64,000 nucleotides of DNA from Cognataquiflexum nitidum (GTDB lineage: Bacteria > Bacteroidota > Bacteroidia > Cytophagales > Cyclobacteriaceae): the NCBI RefSeq assembly GCF_022538055.1, contig NZ_JAKZAM010000006.1, forward strand, positions 62,001-126,000. Reading direction: 5' to 3'. The first letter of the stretch is position 1; every line of letters begins with the position of its first letter. The notes beneath the pieces were generated by a model. It searched no databases, had not been told where the DNA came from, and worked only from the letters and a program-made list of their open reading frames with translations. The position numbers and the translations under genes were made by a program. Shown here one piece after another: positions 9,151 to 18,600 of this stretch.

Positions 9151-9858
9151 TTAAGCGACATTGGTAAATACTTGGTTGACATCATCGTCCTCTTCAAGCC
9201 TCTCTATCAATTTGTTGATATCTTCTTCCTGTTCTTCGGTAAGGTCAACGGTCGTGGAAGGAAACCATTGAAAATCAGCATTGATCACTTCTATATGCAT
9301 ATCTTCAAGGGCCTTTTGCATTTTCCCAAAATCTTCGAATTCGGTGTAAGCAAAAATCTCACCTTCATTTTCGGCGATTTCTTCAAGACCATGGTCGATC
9401 AGTTCTAGTTCCAACTCTTCTATATCAAAGCTTTTTGCGGCAAAACGAAAAACTGCCTTTTTGGTAAACATAAAACTTACCGATCCTGAAGTCCCTAGAG
9501 ATCCACCGGATTTGGTAAAATAACTTCTTATATTGGCTACTGTTCTATTTATATTATCTGTAGAGGTTTCGATGATTACAGCTACGCCGTAAGGACCATA
9601 ACCTTCGTAGACGATTTCCTCGTAGTTTTTTTCGTCTTTATTAGATGCCCTTTTGATAGCTGCTTCTATCCTGTCTTTGGGCATCGAAGCACCTTTCGCG
9701 TTTTGTATTACAGTTCTTAGCTTCGTGTTATTGCTTGGGTCTGGTCCGCCTGCTTTGACGGCCATGACGATTTCTTTTCCAAGGCGGGTAAATACCTTGG
9801 ACATCTGACTCCAACGCTTAAATTTTCTTTCTTTCCTGAATTCAAATGCTCTTCCCAT
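9151..9858 (-). CDS. yebC: YebC/PmpR family regulatory protein (TACO1-like)
   Basis: This is a cytoplasmic three-domain protein of 235 residues. YebC proteins act in transcription control in some bacteria and in translation through difficult peptide stretches in others. The N terminus has the family block GRAFEFRKERKFKRWSQMSK (usually AGHSKW...), followed by GGPDPSNNTKLR and ASMPKDRIEAAIKRA. The acidic middle and C-terminal parts are typical. The variant N terminus with a R/K-rich RAFEFRKERKFKRW is the form common in Bacteroidota. It probably shares a transcript with yjjX downstream. Confidence 0.93.
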   Translation of the reverse strand: MGRAFEFRKERKFKRWSQMSKVFTRLGKEIVMAVKAGGPDPSNNTKLRTVIQNAKGASMPKDRIEAAIKRASNKDEKNYEEIVYEGYGPYGVAVIIETSTDNINRTVANIRSYFTKSGGSLGTSGSVSFMFTKKAVFRFAAKSFDIEELELELIDHGLEEIAENEGEIFAYTEFEDFGKMQKALEDMHIEVINADFQWFPSTTVDLTEEQEEDINKLIERLEEDDDVNQVFTNVA

Positions 9859-10011
9859 TATTAATCTATTTTTAAAAGGTGGGTAAAATTAATAAATCTT
9901 TTTAAAGTGCCTAAAACAAAGAAAACCAATGCTAACAAATCTTCTTGGAACGGTAATTCTAAGTCAAAATTATATAGATTTACTGATATTTTGAATCCAA
10001 TAACTTTTATC

Positions 10012-11355
10012 ATGAGCCAATCTGAAAACCTTCCCATTCCCAATATCCCCCAACCAAAACATAAAAGGATTGTAATCGTCGGAGCTGGATTTGCGGGATT
10101 GAAAATTGCGCAAAAACTCGCCCACACTGATTATCAAGTGGTGCTGTTGGACAAGAACAATTACCATCAGTTTCAGCCTCTACTATACCAGGTAGCTACC
10201 GCAGCACTTTCTCCAAGTGCAGTTTCTTTTCCTCTGAGAAGGATTTTTCACAAAATTGATAATGTTGTCTTCAGAATGTCAGTGGTCCGGGAAATTGACA
10301 AAACCAATAAAACTGTACAAACCAATTTGGGTACGCTTCAGTACGACATTCTGATCCTGTCCCAAGGTGCTAATACCAATTATTTTGGAAACCAAAACAT
10401 CCAAAAATTCTGTGCACCGATGAAGTCCACCTCTGAGGCATTATATATTAGGAACAAGATCATCTCCAATTATGAACGTGCAGTCAACATCGCTGATGTG
10501 GAAGAACGCAAGCCTATCATGAACGTAGTCATTGTTGGAGGTGGAGCTACAGGTGTAGAATTGGCAGGTTCTATCGCCGAATTGAGAAATAAGGTGCTGC
10601 CCAAAGATTACCCGCAACTCAGCTTCAAGAATATGCGGGTGATTTTGATTGAGGCAAGCGGATCATTATTAAATGGCCTTACACCCAAATCACGGGACAA
10701 AGCATTAGAGTATGTCAAGAAATTGGGCGTAGAGGTTTTACTCAATACAATGGTCGAAGATTACGACGGATTCATAGTGAAGCTGAAAGGTCAGGAACCT
10801 ATCAAAACGCTTACTTTATTATGGGCTGCGGGGATCAAAGCCAACACGCTAATTGGTGTCGAGGATGACCAAAAGTCCCCAAATGGAAGGCTGTTGGTAG
10901 ATGAGTTTAACAAATTGGTAAGGGAACAGGACATCTACGTAGTAGGTGACCAATGTGTCCAAAAAGAAGAGGCCTTTCCAAATGGCCATCCCCAAGTAGC
11001 CCAAGTGGCCATCCAACAAGCTGCAAATCTTGCCAAAAACCTGAAAAATGAACTGAAAAATAAACCATGGAATCCTTTTAAATACAATGACCTTGGATCA
11101 ATGGCCACAATTGGAAAAAAAATGGCAGTGGTGGATTTGCCTTTTGTAAGTTTTCAAGGCTCCTTCGCTTGGTTAGTTTGGCTTTTTGTCCACTTGATGG
11201 CCATTTTGGGAGTAAAAAACAAGCTCATGGTTTTTCTGACCTGGTCTTGGAAGTACCTTTCGTTTGATCCAAGCCTGCGGCTTTTGATACGCCCTAGATA
11301 TATCAAGGATTTTAAAAGACAGTGGATGCTTGAGGAGAAAGATTATGAGGATTGA
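10012..11355 (+). CDS. ndh: Type II NADH:quinone oxidoreductase
   Basis: NDH-2 is a single-subunit, non-proton-pumping NADH dehydrogenase on the cytoplasmic face of the inner membrane, passing electrons to menaquinone. The FAD motif GAGFAG lies at residues 24-29, and the NAD(H) motif VGGGATGVELAGS lies in the middle. The quinone-end motif QVAIQQAANLAKNL and a C-terminal hydrophobic anchor (FAWLVWLFVHLMAILG) complete the fold. The frame is open back to a GTG at 9907, but ATG 10012 gives a normal 447-residue protein. It has the membrane anchor helices typical of bacterial NDH-2. Confidence 0.93.
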   Translation: MSQSENLPIPNIPQPKHKRIVIVGAGFAGLKIAQKLAHTDYQVVLLDKNNYHQFQPLLYQVATAALSPSAVSFPLRRIFHKIDNVVFRMSVVREIDKTNKTVQTNLGTLQYDILILSQGANTNYFGNQNIQKFCAPMKSTSEALYIRNKIISNYERAVNIADVEERKPIMNVVIVGGGATGVELAGSIAELRNKVLPKDYPQLSFKNMRVILIEASGSLLNGLTPKSRDKALEYVKKLGVEVLLNTMVEDYDGFIVKLKGQEPIKTLTLLWAAGIKANTLIGVEDDQKSPNGRLLVDEFNKLVREQDIYVVGDQCVQKEEAFPNGHPQVAQVAIQQAANLAKNLKNELKNKPWNPFKYNDLGSMATIGKKMAVVDLPFVSFQGSFAWLVWLFVHLMAILGVKNKLMVFLTWSWKYLSFDPSLRLLIRPRYIKDFKRQWMLEEKDYED

Positions 11356-11363
11356 TAAATAAT

Positions 11364-11371
11364 TATATTTG
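11364..11371 (+). promoter_or_regulatory. Possible -7 promoter element before the 11.4 kb gene
   Basis: TATATTTG matches the Bacteroidota -7 consensus TAnnTTTG and lies 21 bases before the ATG. No well-spaced -33 TTG was found, so the call is tentative. Confidence 0.35.
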
Positions 11372-11391
11372 GTCTTTTAAAGCCTTGATTT

Positions 11392-12288
11392 ATGAGAAAT
11401 GCCATTTCCTTTATCATAATAATGATTGCCATCACCTTTTGCTATCCGTCGTGGGGACAATCATCCAAAAAAAGAATTCAGCCCGGAAAAATGTATAATT
11501 CCCTAGATACGCTATACGCACCGAGTTATGGTTTTAGTACTCAGGTTCCTATGGGTTGGGTCGGAACCTTGCCCCGGGAAAGTGAGGTTTTTCTATTGAC
11601 CACAGGCAACGGTGGATTTGGTGAGATGTATGTCTTTGGAAGAACAGCGACCGACCTTCAGCAACTTTCAGAGATTTGGAAACAAGGGGTGGATGTGACC
11701 GAAAAGTTGAGATTGAAAGCAATAGATCCTAAAGTTTCAGGACAAATTCTGCAGTCCGAAGTAGTAGCAGATGGAGATTATGTGCAAAGAAAATCCAGGG
11801 CTTTTGCTGCAACTAAATGCGGCAATCAGGGAACATGCATCACGGTTTTAGCGGTAGGAACCGAGGAGTCTTTTTCAAATGTATCCAATGCAGCTTTGGA
11901 ATTTTTACAGAAAGGGACCTTTGAACTTCCTTCTTTGGAGTCTCCTTATGAGAATTTTGACTGGAAAGAATTCCTTTCAAATAAACTCATGATCACTTAT
12001 GATGAAGTATTGGGAGGTGCTAGACAAACCCAAATCAACCTTTGCCAGGACGGGACCTTTTCTGCCAACGTCAAAAAAAGGGGAATCATGAGAAATACCA
12101 ATCCTGAATACAAAAACAGGATGTCCGGCACTTGGACCGTAGTGGGGGATGGACCTGAAGCCACTCTGAATTTGACATTCAACAAGAGAGGATTGAGTCC
12201 CTTGACTGTTCCGTTGATTTTACAGGATGAGCAACTCTATGTCGGCGATGAGAGGTATTATGCAAGTGAAGCCACAGGATGTAATTAA
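11392..12288 (+). CDS. Secreted protein of unknown function
   Basis: The 298-residue product has a signal peptide (ends YPSWGQ). The middle holds a beta-rich segment beginning YGFSTQVPMGWVGTL, similar in style to domains that bind small ligands or describe surface stress responses. The last 90 residues (from MITYDEVLGGARQTQINLC) resemble a lipocalin-type barrel strand pattern with GTWTVVGDG. Four cysteines in two pairs (KCGNQGTC, and C in NLC plus ATGCN at the end) suggest disulfides outside the cytoplasm. Function is unknown. Confidence 0.75.
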   Translation: MRNAISFIIIMIAITFCYPSWGQSSKKRIQPGKMYNSLDTLYAPSYGFSTQVPMGWVGTLPRESEVFLLTTGNGGFGEMYVFGRTATDLQQLSEIWKQGVDVTEKLRLKAIDPKVSGQILQSEVVADGDYVQRKSRAFAATKCGNQGTCITVLAVGTEESFSNVSNAALEFLQKGTFELPSLESPYENFDWKEFLSNKLMITYDEVLGGARQTQINLCQDGTFSANVKKRGIMRNTNPEYKNRMSGTWTVVGDGPEATLNLTFNKRGLSPLTVPLILQDEQLYVGDERYYASEATGCN

Positions 12289-12297
12289 TAAACAAAA

Positions 12298-12738
12298 TCA
12301 GATTTTTCCCACTCTATTGATGACCTGTGCGAGATAGGAATCTGGAATACCGGATTCTTTGCCCCCCTTCAAAATCAATTTCCAATATTCTTCTTTTGGG
12401 AAAATTCCTTCCTGAGTATTTTTGGATATAAAAACAAAAGCATTGACTTTTCCATCTTTGGTAAACACCTCTTTTTCTTCCAAATCGTATCCAGGTTCGG
12501 AAGTCAAAAAATATTCCATATCATGATTTCGAATTTTGAAAATTAGCCCATACACGGATTCATTTTCACTTGGTACTATGTTGGCCCTTGCAGAACCATC
12601 CTGATTGGGATGGTTGAACCGAAAACCATGATGGCGCAATACGCCGATTCCGATTTTTACTGGTCTAGTTTGTAGCCTACCTTCTAAGGTACTTGTATCC
12701 AAATTGCTCGCATATCCGAAATAATAAAAACTGTCCAT
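12298..12738 (-). CDS. Gamma-glutamylcyclotransferase-like protein
   Basis: The 146-residue protein matches the AIG2/GGCT fold, which forms 5-oxoproline from gamma-glutamyl peptides or amines. The nucleotide-like loop at the N terminus is YFGYASNLD (usually YFAYGSNL). SEPGYDLEEKEVF carries the catalytic-glutamate region. GLIFKI and NAFVFIS are the expected strands. It is a cytoplasmic protein with no signal peptide and converges with the preceding gene, leaving ten bases between the stops. The natural substrate cannot be inferred. Confidence 0.85.
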   Translation of the reverse strand: MDSFYYFGYASNLDTSTLEGRLQTRPVKIGIGVLRHHGFRFNHPNQDGSARANIVPSENESVYGLIFKIRNHDMEYFLTSEPGYDLEEKEVFTKDGKVNAFVFISKNTQEGIFPKEEYWKLILKGGKESGIPDSYLAQVINRVGKI

Positions 12739-12907
12739 TTCCCAATTTAAGATTTGTTAACAGTATTTTCCAAAAGAAAGATTAAACCAACTAGCGCGGT
12801 CTAAGTCTAATCTTCAAATTCACAGCTTAGAGTTCCAATGATTTGCCCGGGAAATCAAAGATTCTAAGATGTTCCTTTCAAAAAAAATCTAAAAACAAAA
12901 TAAAGAG

Positions 12908-13369
12908 ATGAAAAAGCTATTGATGATTGCCGCAATATTTACCATGACATTTGCAGGTGCATTTGCGCAAAGAGGACAAGGAGGTTCAAAAGGAGGGCAA
13001 CAGAGGGAATCACTGACTGCCGAACAAAGAGCAGAGAAAATGACGACAAGGATGACCGAAGAGCTGGGTCTTTCTGAAGATCAAAAACAAAAGATCTATA
13101 AGATCAACCTGGAGAATGCCCAAAAAAGAGAAGCCCAAAGAGCAGCCATGGAAGAAGATAGAAAGGCCAAAAGAACAGAAATGCAGACCCAGAACCAAGC
13201 TCAGAATAAACAGATTGAGGCTATTTTGACTCCTGAACAAAAAACCAAATGGGAGGAAGTCAAAAAAGAAAACCGAAAGGAAATTCAAGAACGTAGTGGA
13301 AACGGAAGAGGTCATCGAGGAGGCAGAGGTTCTTCGGGAGGAAGAGCCGGCTCCGGAAACAATATTTAA
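12908..13369 (+). CDS. Spy/CpxP-like periplasmic helical protein
   Basis: The product has a signal peptide (ends FAGAFAQ) followed by a charged helical domain. Two LT-type motifs, LTAEQRAEKMTTRMTEELGLS and AILTPEQKTKWEEV, match the repeated motif of Spy/CpxP-like periplasmic chaperones and DUF4890-type proteins. The last 25 residues are a Gly/Arg/Ser-rich tail. A role in binding unfolded envelope proteins or metals is inferred from the family, not shown. It has its own terminator immediately downstream. Confidence 0.8.
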   Translation: MKKLLMIAAIFTMTFAGAFAQRGQGGSKGGQQRESLTAEQRAEKMTTRMTEELGLSEDQKQKIYKINLENAQKREAQRAAMEEDRKAKRTEMQTQNQAQNKQIEAILTPEQKTKWEEVKKENRKEIQERSGNGRGHRGGRGSSGGRAGSGNNI

Positions 13370-13401
13370 AACAGATTGATTGGGTTTATTTATAACGAAA
13401 A

Positions 13402-13428
13402 AGCAGGCTTTTGGCCTGCTTTTTTTTT
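13402..13428 (+). terminator. Terminator after the Spy-like gene
   Basis: Inverted repeat agcaggc/gcctgct with a short loop, followed by nine T. Confidence 0.85.
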
Positions 13429-13441
13429 AAACTCTTAATTT

Positions 13442-13924
13442 CTACTTCCGGAAGTAGGTGATTGGACCGGTGCACAATTCGTTGGGTGCGCATGGCCCAA
13501 AATCCAACACCAATTGTGATCTCCTATCCTGCATGGATATTGTTATTTCTGTTTCCCTGTTCCAGTCTGATCCAACAAGATTATCCAAAGAAGTATGCCA
13601 AATCGTACTTCCTTCAGGGAGAGTTAAAAATTCCGTTTCTTGAAGAAAAAGCTTATTCCCTGCCATTGAGTACGTCCCGCTAATAAGAGAATTGATTCCA
13701 GTATCATCATTCGAATCCTGTTGACGTGCCGTTGCCCTATTTTCAAATGTTCCATCTTCATTGAATACATAAGTATCGACAAAAAATAATTGTGATTCTG
13801 CTTGGTACCTACTCAATTCCCAGATACCCTGCAGATCTTCCTGAGTAAAATCCTTGTCATCAAAATTACAGGACAGAGTTAGGAAAAAGATGGGTGCAAA
13901 AATGAGGCTTTGGAAAATTTTCAT
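13442..13924 (-). CDS. Small lipoprotein, lipocalin-like
   Basis: The 160-residue product begins with a lipoprotein signal (lipobox LTLSC at about residue 19). The mature part reads as a small beta-barrel: LQGIWELSRYQ, TYVFNEDGTFENRA, SGTYSMAGNKLFL and ITISMQDRRSQLVLDFG are the strand pattern of lipocalin-like (DUF4923/DUF5004-type) proteins common in Bacteroidota. Two cysteines in the last 15 residues may be paired. Probably anchored to the outer membrane; ligand unknown. Confidence 0.75.
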   Translation of the reverse strand: MKIFQSLIFAPIFFLTLSCNFDDKDFTQEDLQGIWELSRYQAESQLFFVDTYVFNEDGTFENRATARQQDSNDDTGINSLISGTYSMAGNKLFLQETEFLTLPEGSTIWHTSLDNLVGSDWNRETEITISMQDRRSQLVLDFGPCAPNELCTGPITYFRK

Positions 13925-14054
13925 GGAATGAGGTTTTTATGGAGACGAAACTTGGAATAGAAATGTCCTAAATAGCAGTATTTTTTAGTTGGAAACGACT
14001 TAAAAAAGATGTATCGCCATACTGAAAGTAAAGGAATAAGAACAGAAAAGCCAA

Positions 14055-14081
14055 AAAGAGCAGGCCACCGACCTGCTCTTT
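14055..14081 (-). terminator. Terminator downstream of gltD
   Basis: Perfect ten-base arms aaagagcagg/cctgctcttt; read on the minus strand the hairpin is followed by a short T run. It lies about 90 bases past the gltD stop. Confidence 0.75.
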
Positions 14082-14169
14082 CTGATTAGATTGCTAAAAA
14101 ATTATAACAATCACAAACTAAACTTATTATCACGCTTACTCTTATTTTAGGCTTATTGCTTCATTAGGT

Positions 14170-15642
14170 TTAATTGTGGATATGTTGTTCGACCTCGTAA
14201 TATCCTTCGTCTTTTCTTGGTAGTGCAGAATTGCCCTGAAGGAATTCATCGACTTTGACCGCCGCTTCCCTACCTTCAGATATCGCCCATACGACCAGAG
14301 ATTGACCTCTTCGCATATCCCCGGCAAGGAATACTTTCTTATTTGTACTTTGGTATTCCTTTGATATTGGAAGTGTGTTGTCCATGGTCTGTACTCCAAA
14401 TGCCTCGAGCAGGCCATTCTGTGCCGGACCTGCATAGCCGATCGCGATGAAGGCTAGGTCACAAGGCACTGTACGGGTGGTTCCGGGAACTTCTACAAAC
14501 TGCATCCTGCCGTTTTGTTCTTTCCATTCCAGATCTACCAATACCAACCCAGTGACTTCCCCCTTGTCATTGCCTACAAATTCCTTTGTCAATACAGAGA
14601 ATACCCGATCTGCACCTTCCTCATGAGAACTTGAGGTCTTCAAAGTCATAGGCCATTCCGGCCAAGGATTGAGTACAGTTCTTTGCTTGGGAGGTTTGGG
14701 CAGCAATTCCAATTGGGTAATGCTCGAAGCGCCATGTCTGTTGGAGGTGCCGATGCAGTCACTTCCGGTATCACCGCCTCCGATGACAAGGACATGCTTT
14801 CCTTCGGCTGAAATCGGATTTGATTGAATTTCACCTGCGATGACCTGATTTTGTTTACCAAGAAATTCCATCGCAAAATGGACTCCCTTCAGGTCGGATC
14901 CTTTGATTTTAAGTTCACGGGGCTGTTGTGCCCCTGTGGAAAGTACGACTGCATCAAAATTTCGCAGGATATTTTCGGCTTTGATATTGAAACCAACTTC
15001 GGTCCCTGTACTGAAAATCACCCCTTCTTTTTCCATTATTTCCACCCTACGGTCAATGACCCATTTCTCGAGTTTGAAATCAGGAATTCCATACCGTAGC
15101 AATCCACCGACTTTTTTGTCCTTTTCGAAAAGAGTAACCTCATGTCCAGCCTGATTGAGTTGGTCAGCGGCTGCCAATCCCGCTGGTCCGGAACCTATCA
15201 CTGCTACTTTAAATCCTGTTTTTAAAGTTGGCATCTTTGGCCTGACAAAGCCAAGTTCATAAGCTTTTTCTGCAATATTTTTTTCTATGAGTTCAATGGC
15301 CACCGGATCTTTATTGATCCCAAGTACACAAGAACCCTCACAAGGTGCAGGGCAGATTCGACCGGTAAACTCCGGGAAGTTGTTGGTGCTTCTCAATATC
15401 TGAAAAGCTTCTTCCCATTCATTTCTGAAGACAGCATCATTGAAATCCGGAATAATATTGCCCAATGGACATCCCTGATGGCAGAATGGCACACCACAGT
15501 CCATACATCTTGCGGCCTGATGATTGAGTTTTTCTCCCTCAAAGGGCTTGTAGATTTCCTTATAGTCGTGAATCCTTTCTTCTGGGTTTCTGGATTCCGG
15601 AAGTTCTCTCTTGAATAATATAAATCCCTCTTTAGCTCCCAT
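14170..15642 (-). CDS. gltD: Glutamate synthase (NADPH) small subunit
   Basis: GltD delivers electrons from NAD(P)H through FAD and two [4Fe-4S] clusters to the large subunit, which makes two glutamates from glutamine and 2-oxoglutarate. The N-terminal cysteine clusters are visible in CMDCGVPFCHQGCPLGN and GRICPAPCEGSC. The FAD-binding GSGPAGLAAA and the NADPH-binding GGGDTGSDC follow. The 490-residue length is normal. It begins one base after the gltB stop, so the two are translated from one transcript, ending at the hairpin near 14.06 kb. Confidence 0.97.
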   Translation of the reverse strand: MGAKEGFILFKRELPESRNPEERIHDYKEIYKPFEGEKLNHQAARCMDCGVPFCHQGCPLGNIIPDFNDAVFRNEWEEAFQILRSTNNFPEFTGRICPAPCEGSCVLGINKDPVAIELIEKNIAEKAYELGFVRPKMPTLKTGFKVAVIGSGPAGLAAADQLNQAGHEVTLFEKDKKVGGLLRYGIPDFKLEKWVIDRRVEIMEKEGVIFSTGTEVGFNIKAENILRNFDAVVLSTGAQQPRELKIKGSDLKGVHFAMEFLGKQNQVIAGEIQSNPISAEGKHVLVIGGGDTGSDCIGTSNRHGASSITQLELLPKPPKQRTVLNPWPEWPMTLKTSSSHEEGADRVFSVLTKEFVGNDKGEVTGLVLVDLEWKEQNGRMQFVEVPGTTRTVPCDLAFIAIGYAGPAQNGLLEAFGVQTMDNTLPISKEYQSTNKKVFLAGDMRRGQSLVVWAISEGREAAVKVDEFLQGNSALPRKDEGYYEVEQHIHN

Positions 15643-15643
15643 C

Positions 15644-18600
15644 TTACACCAATGTTGTTGATTTTTCCAATGCTCTTTTTCTCAAAACTTCTTTGTAATC
15701 CCTCGGAATCACCTTGATAAAACGTCCCCTGTATTCATCCCAATTGCTGAGGTATTCAGCAGCCAATTGGCTATTGGTAAATGAAACATGTTGGTTGAGC
15801 TGTCCTCTGATAGTTACAAAATCGTCCTCATTCAACGGATCCAGATCTACCATTTCTTGATTGATCAGGTGGATATAATCCTTGAGGATGTAAGCAATAC
15901 CACCGCTCATTCCTGCACCAAAGTTTCTGCCGATCTCCCCGAGGTTGATCACAAGCCCTCCGGTCATATATTCACAGCCATGGTCTCCGATCCCTTCGAT
16001 CACAGCCTGTACCCCTGAGTTTCTTACACAGAACCTTTCCCCTCCTTTTCCATTGATATAGGCTTCACCGGAGGTAGCACCGTAAAATGCCACATTTCCG
16101 ATAATGATGTTTTCATGGGCTAGGAAGTTGGCATTACGGCTAGGATACACAATCAATTTTCCTCCAGAAAGACCTTTTCCGAAGTAATCATTGGATTCTC
16201 CTTCTAGTTCAAAAGTCACGCCCTTAGTCAGAAAACCTCCGAAAGTCTGTCCTGCTGATCCTGAGAAATTAAAATGGATGGTATCTTCCGGCAGACCGGG
16301 ACTACCATAAATTTTTGAAATCTCGTTGGACAGCATTGCACCGACAGTCCTGTCAATGTTGTGGATCTTGAAGGTTCCTATAACAGGGCTTGCCTGTTCC
16401 AAAGCGGGAATTGCAGCTTCAATCAGCTGTCTATCCAAAACATTTTTGAGGTCAAATTCCTGATCAATTTGCTTGTGGATCCCTACATGGTCAGGTACCT
16501 CAACTTTGTGGAAGATAGGACTCAAATCTATTTTATCCCATTTCCAATGGTTCATGTGACCGGTGGCTTTCAGGACATCACTTTGTCCGACCATCTCTGA
16601 TATGGTACTAAATCCGAGCGAAGCCATGATTTCTCTAAGGTCCTGTGCCAAAAACATGAAGTAATTGACGACATGGTCAGGATCTCCTGTAAAGAGTTTT
16701 CTCAGTTCGGGGTCTTGTGTTGCTACACCGACAGGGCAGGTGTTTAGATGGCACTTTCGCATCATGATGCAGCCTTCCACTACCAATGCGCCTGTAGAAA
16801 TACCCCATTCTTCAGCCCCTAACAAGGTCGCAATGGCTATATCCCTTCCTGTTCTCAATTGTCCGTCGGTCTGTAATACCACACGGCTACGTAAATTATT
16901 TTTGACTAAAGTCTGATGTGCTTCGGACAATCCAAGTTCCCAAGGCAATCCGGCATGACGGATAGAACTCAAAGGAGAGGCGCCTGTGCCTCCATCTGCG
17001 CCTGAAATCAGAATCACATCCGACATGGCTTTGGCAACTCCTGCAGCAACGGTTCCGACACCAGCTTGCGAAACAAGCTTGACATTGATCCGTGCTTTTC
17101 TGTTTGCATTTTTAAGGTCAAATATCAACTGAGCCAAATCCTCGATGGAATAAATATCATGGTGCGGAGGTGGCGAAATCAAGCCAACCCCAGGAGTGGA
17201 GTGTCTTACCCTTCCGATCCATTCATCAACTTTATGTCCTGGGAGCTGACCGCCTTCTCCCGGTTTTGCACCTTGGGCCATTTTGATCTGAAGCTCGGCG
17301 GCATTGGTCAGGTAATTGCTTGTGACGCCAAACCTTCCGGATGCCACCTGCTTGATGGCGGACCTTTCCCAATCTCCGTTTTCTTTTTTCTCAAATCGGA
17401 TTTCATCCTCTCCACCTTCCCCGCTGTTGCTTTTGGCACCGATCCTGTTCATGGCGATAGCCAAAGTAGAATGGGCTTCATGTGAAATAGACCCAAATGA
17501 CATTGCACCCGTGGCAAAACGCTTCAGGATGGATTCAACAGGCTCCACTTCATCTATAGGTATGGAGATTCTCTTTTTAAATTCAAATAGTCCCCTAAGC
17601 GTCAATGCATCCTTGGTCTGCTCATTGATTTTCTGGGCAAATTTCTTGTACATCCCATAATCATTCAGCTTGGTTGACTTTTGTAACAGGTGGATAGTTT
17701 CAGGATTGAACATGTGCTTTTCACCCCTTCTCTTCCACTGGTACACACCCCCTGTTTCTAAAATCGGGCTTTCGGTTTCATAGGCGGCATGGTGACGGAT
17801 CAGCACTTCTTCAGCCAATTCATCAAATGAAATCCCAGAAATCCTACTTACTGTTCCTTTAAAGCACCTGTCTATAACTTCAGGTCCAAGTCCGATGGCT
17901 TCAAAGATCTGTGAGCCTTGATAAGATTGTAAAGTACTGATTCCCATTTTGGAAAGAACTTTCAAAAGCCCGCTTCCGACCGCTTTTTGGAAATTATAGA
18001 AGAGCTGATTCTGTGGGATATCTTTGGCGAAGGCCCCTTTTTCATTTAAGTGAATGAGGGATTCCAAAGCCAGGTAAGGATTGATGGCCGAAGCCCCATA
18101 TCCGATCACTGTTGCAAAGTGGTGTGTTTCTCGGATGTCCCCTGCTTCCACCACAAGACCTGCACGGGTCCTCAATTTCTTTTTCACCAAGTGGTGATGG
18201 ACTGCACCGATTGCAAGAAGAGTAGGTATTGGTGCCTTGGAGGCTGTACTGTTTCTGTCAGATATAATGATAATATTCTTGCCTGCATAGATGGCGCCTT
18301 CTGCTTCTTTGCATATGTGGTTTAAGGCCTCAAGCAACCTGCCCGGCTGGTGATCAGTTTCAAAATGCGCATATAATGTCACTGTTCGGTATCCCTGATC
18401 TTCCAGATGTTTGATCTTTTCCAGGTCTTCGTTGAGTAGGACAGGTTGGGAAATGTGGATTTGCCTTGTATGACGTGGACTTTCGGCCAGGATATTGTGG
18501 CTTTCTCCGATTCTTGTAAACAATGACATGACCAATCTCTCCCTGATAGGATCGATTGGCGGATTACTGACTTGGGCAAACAACTGCTTGAAGTAATTGG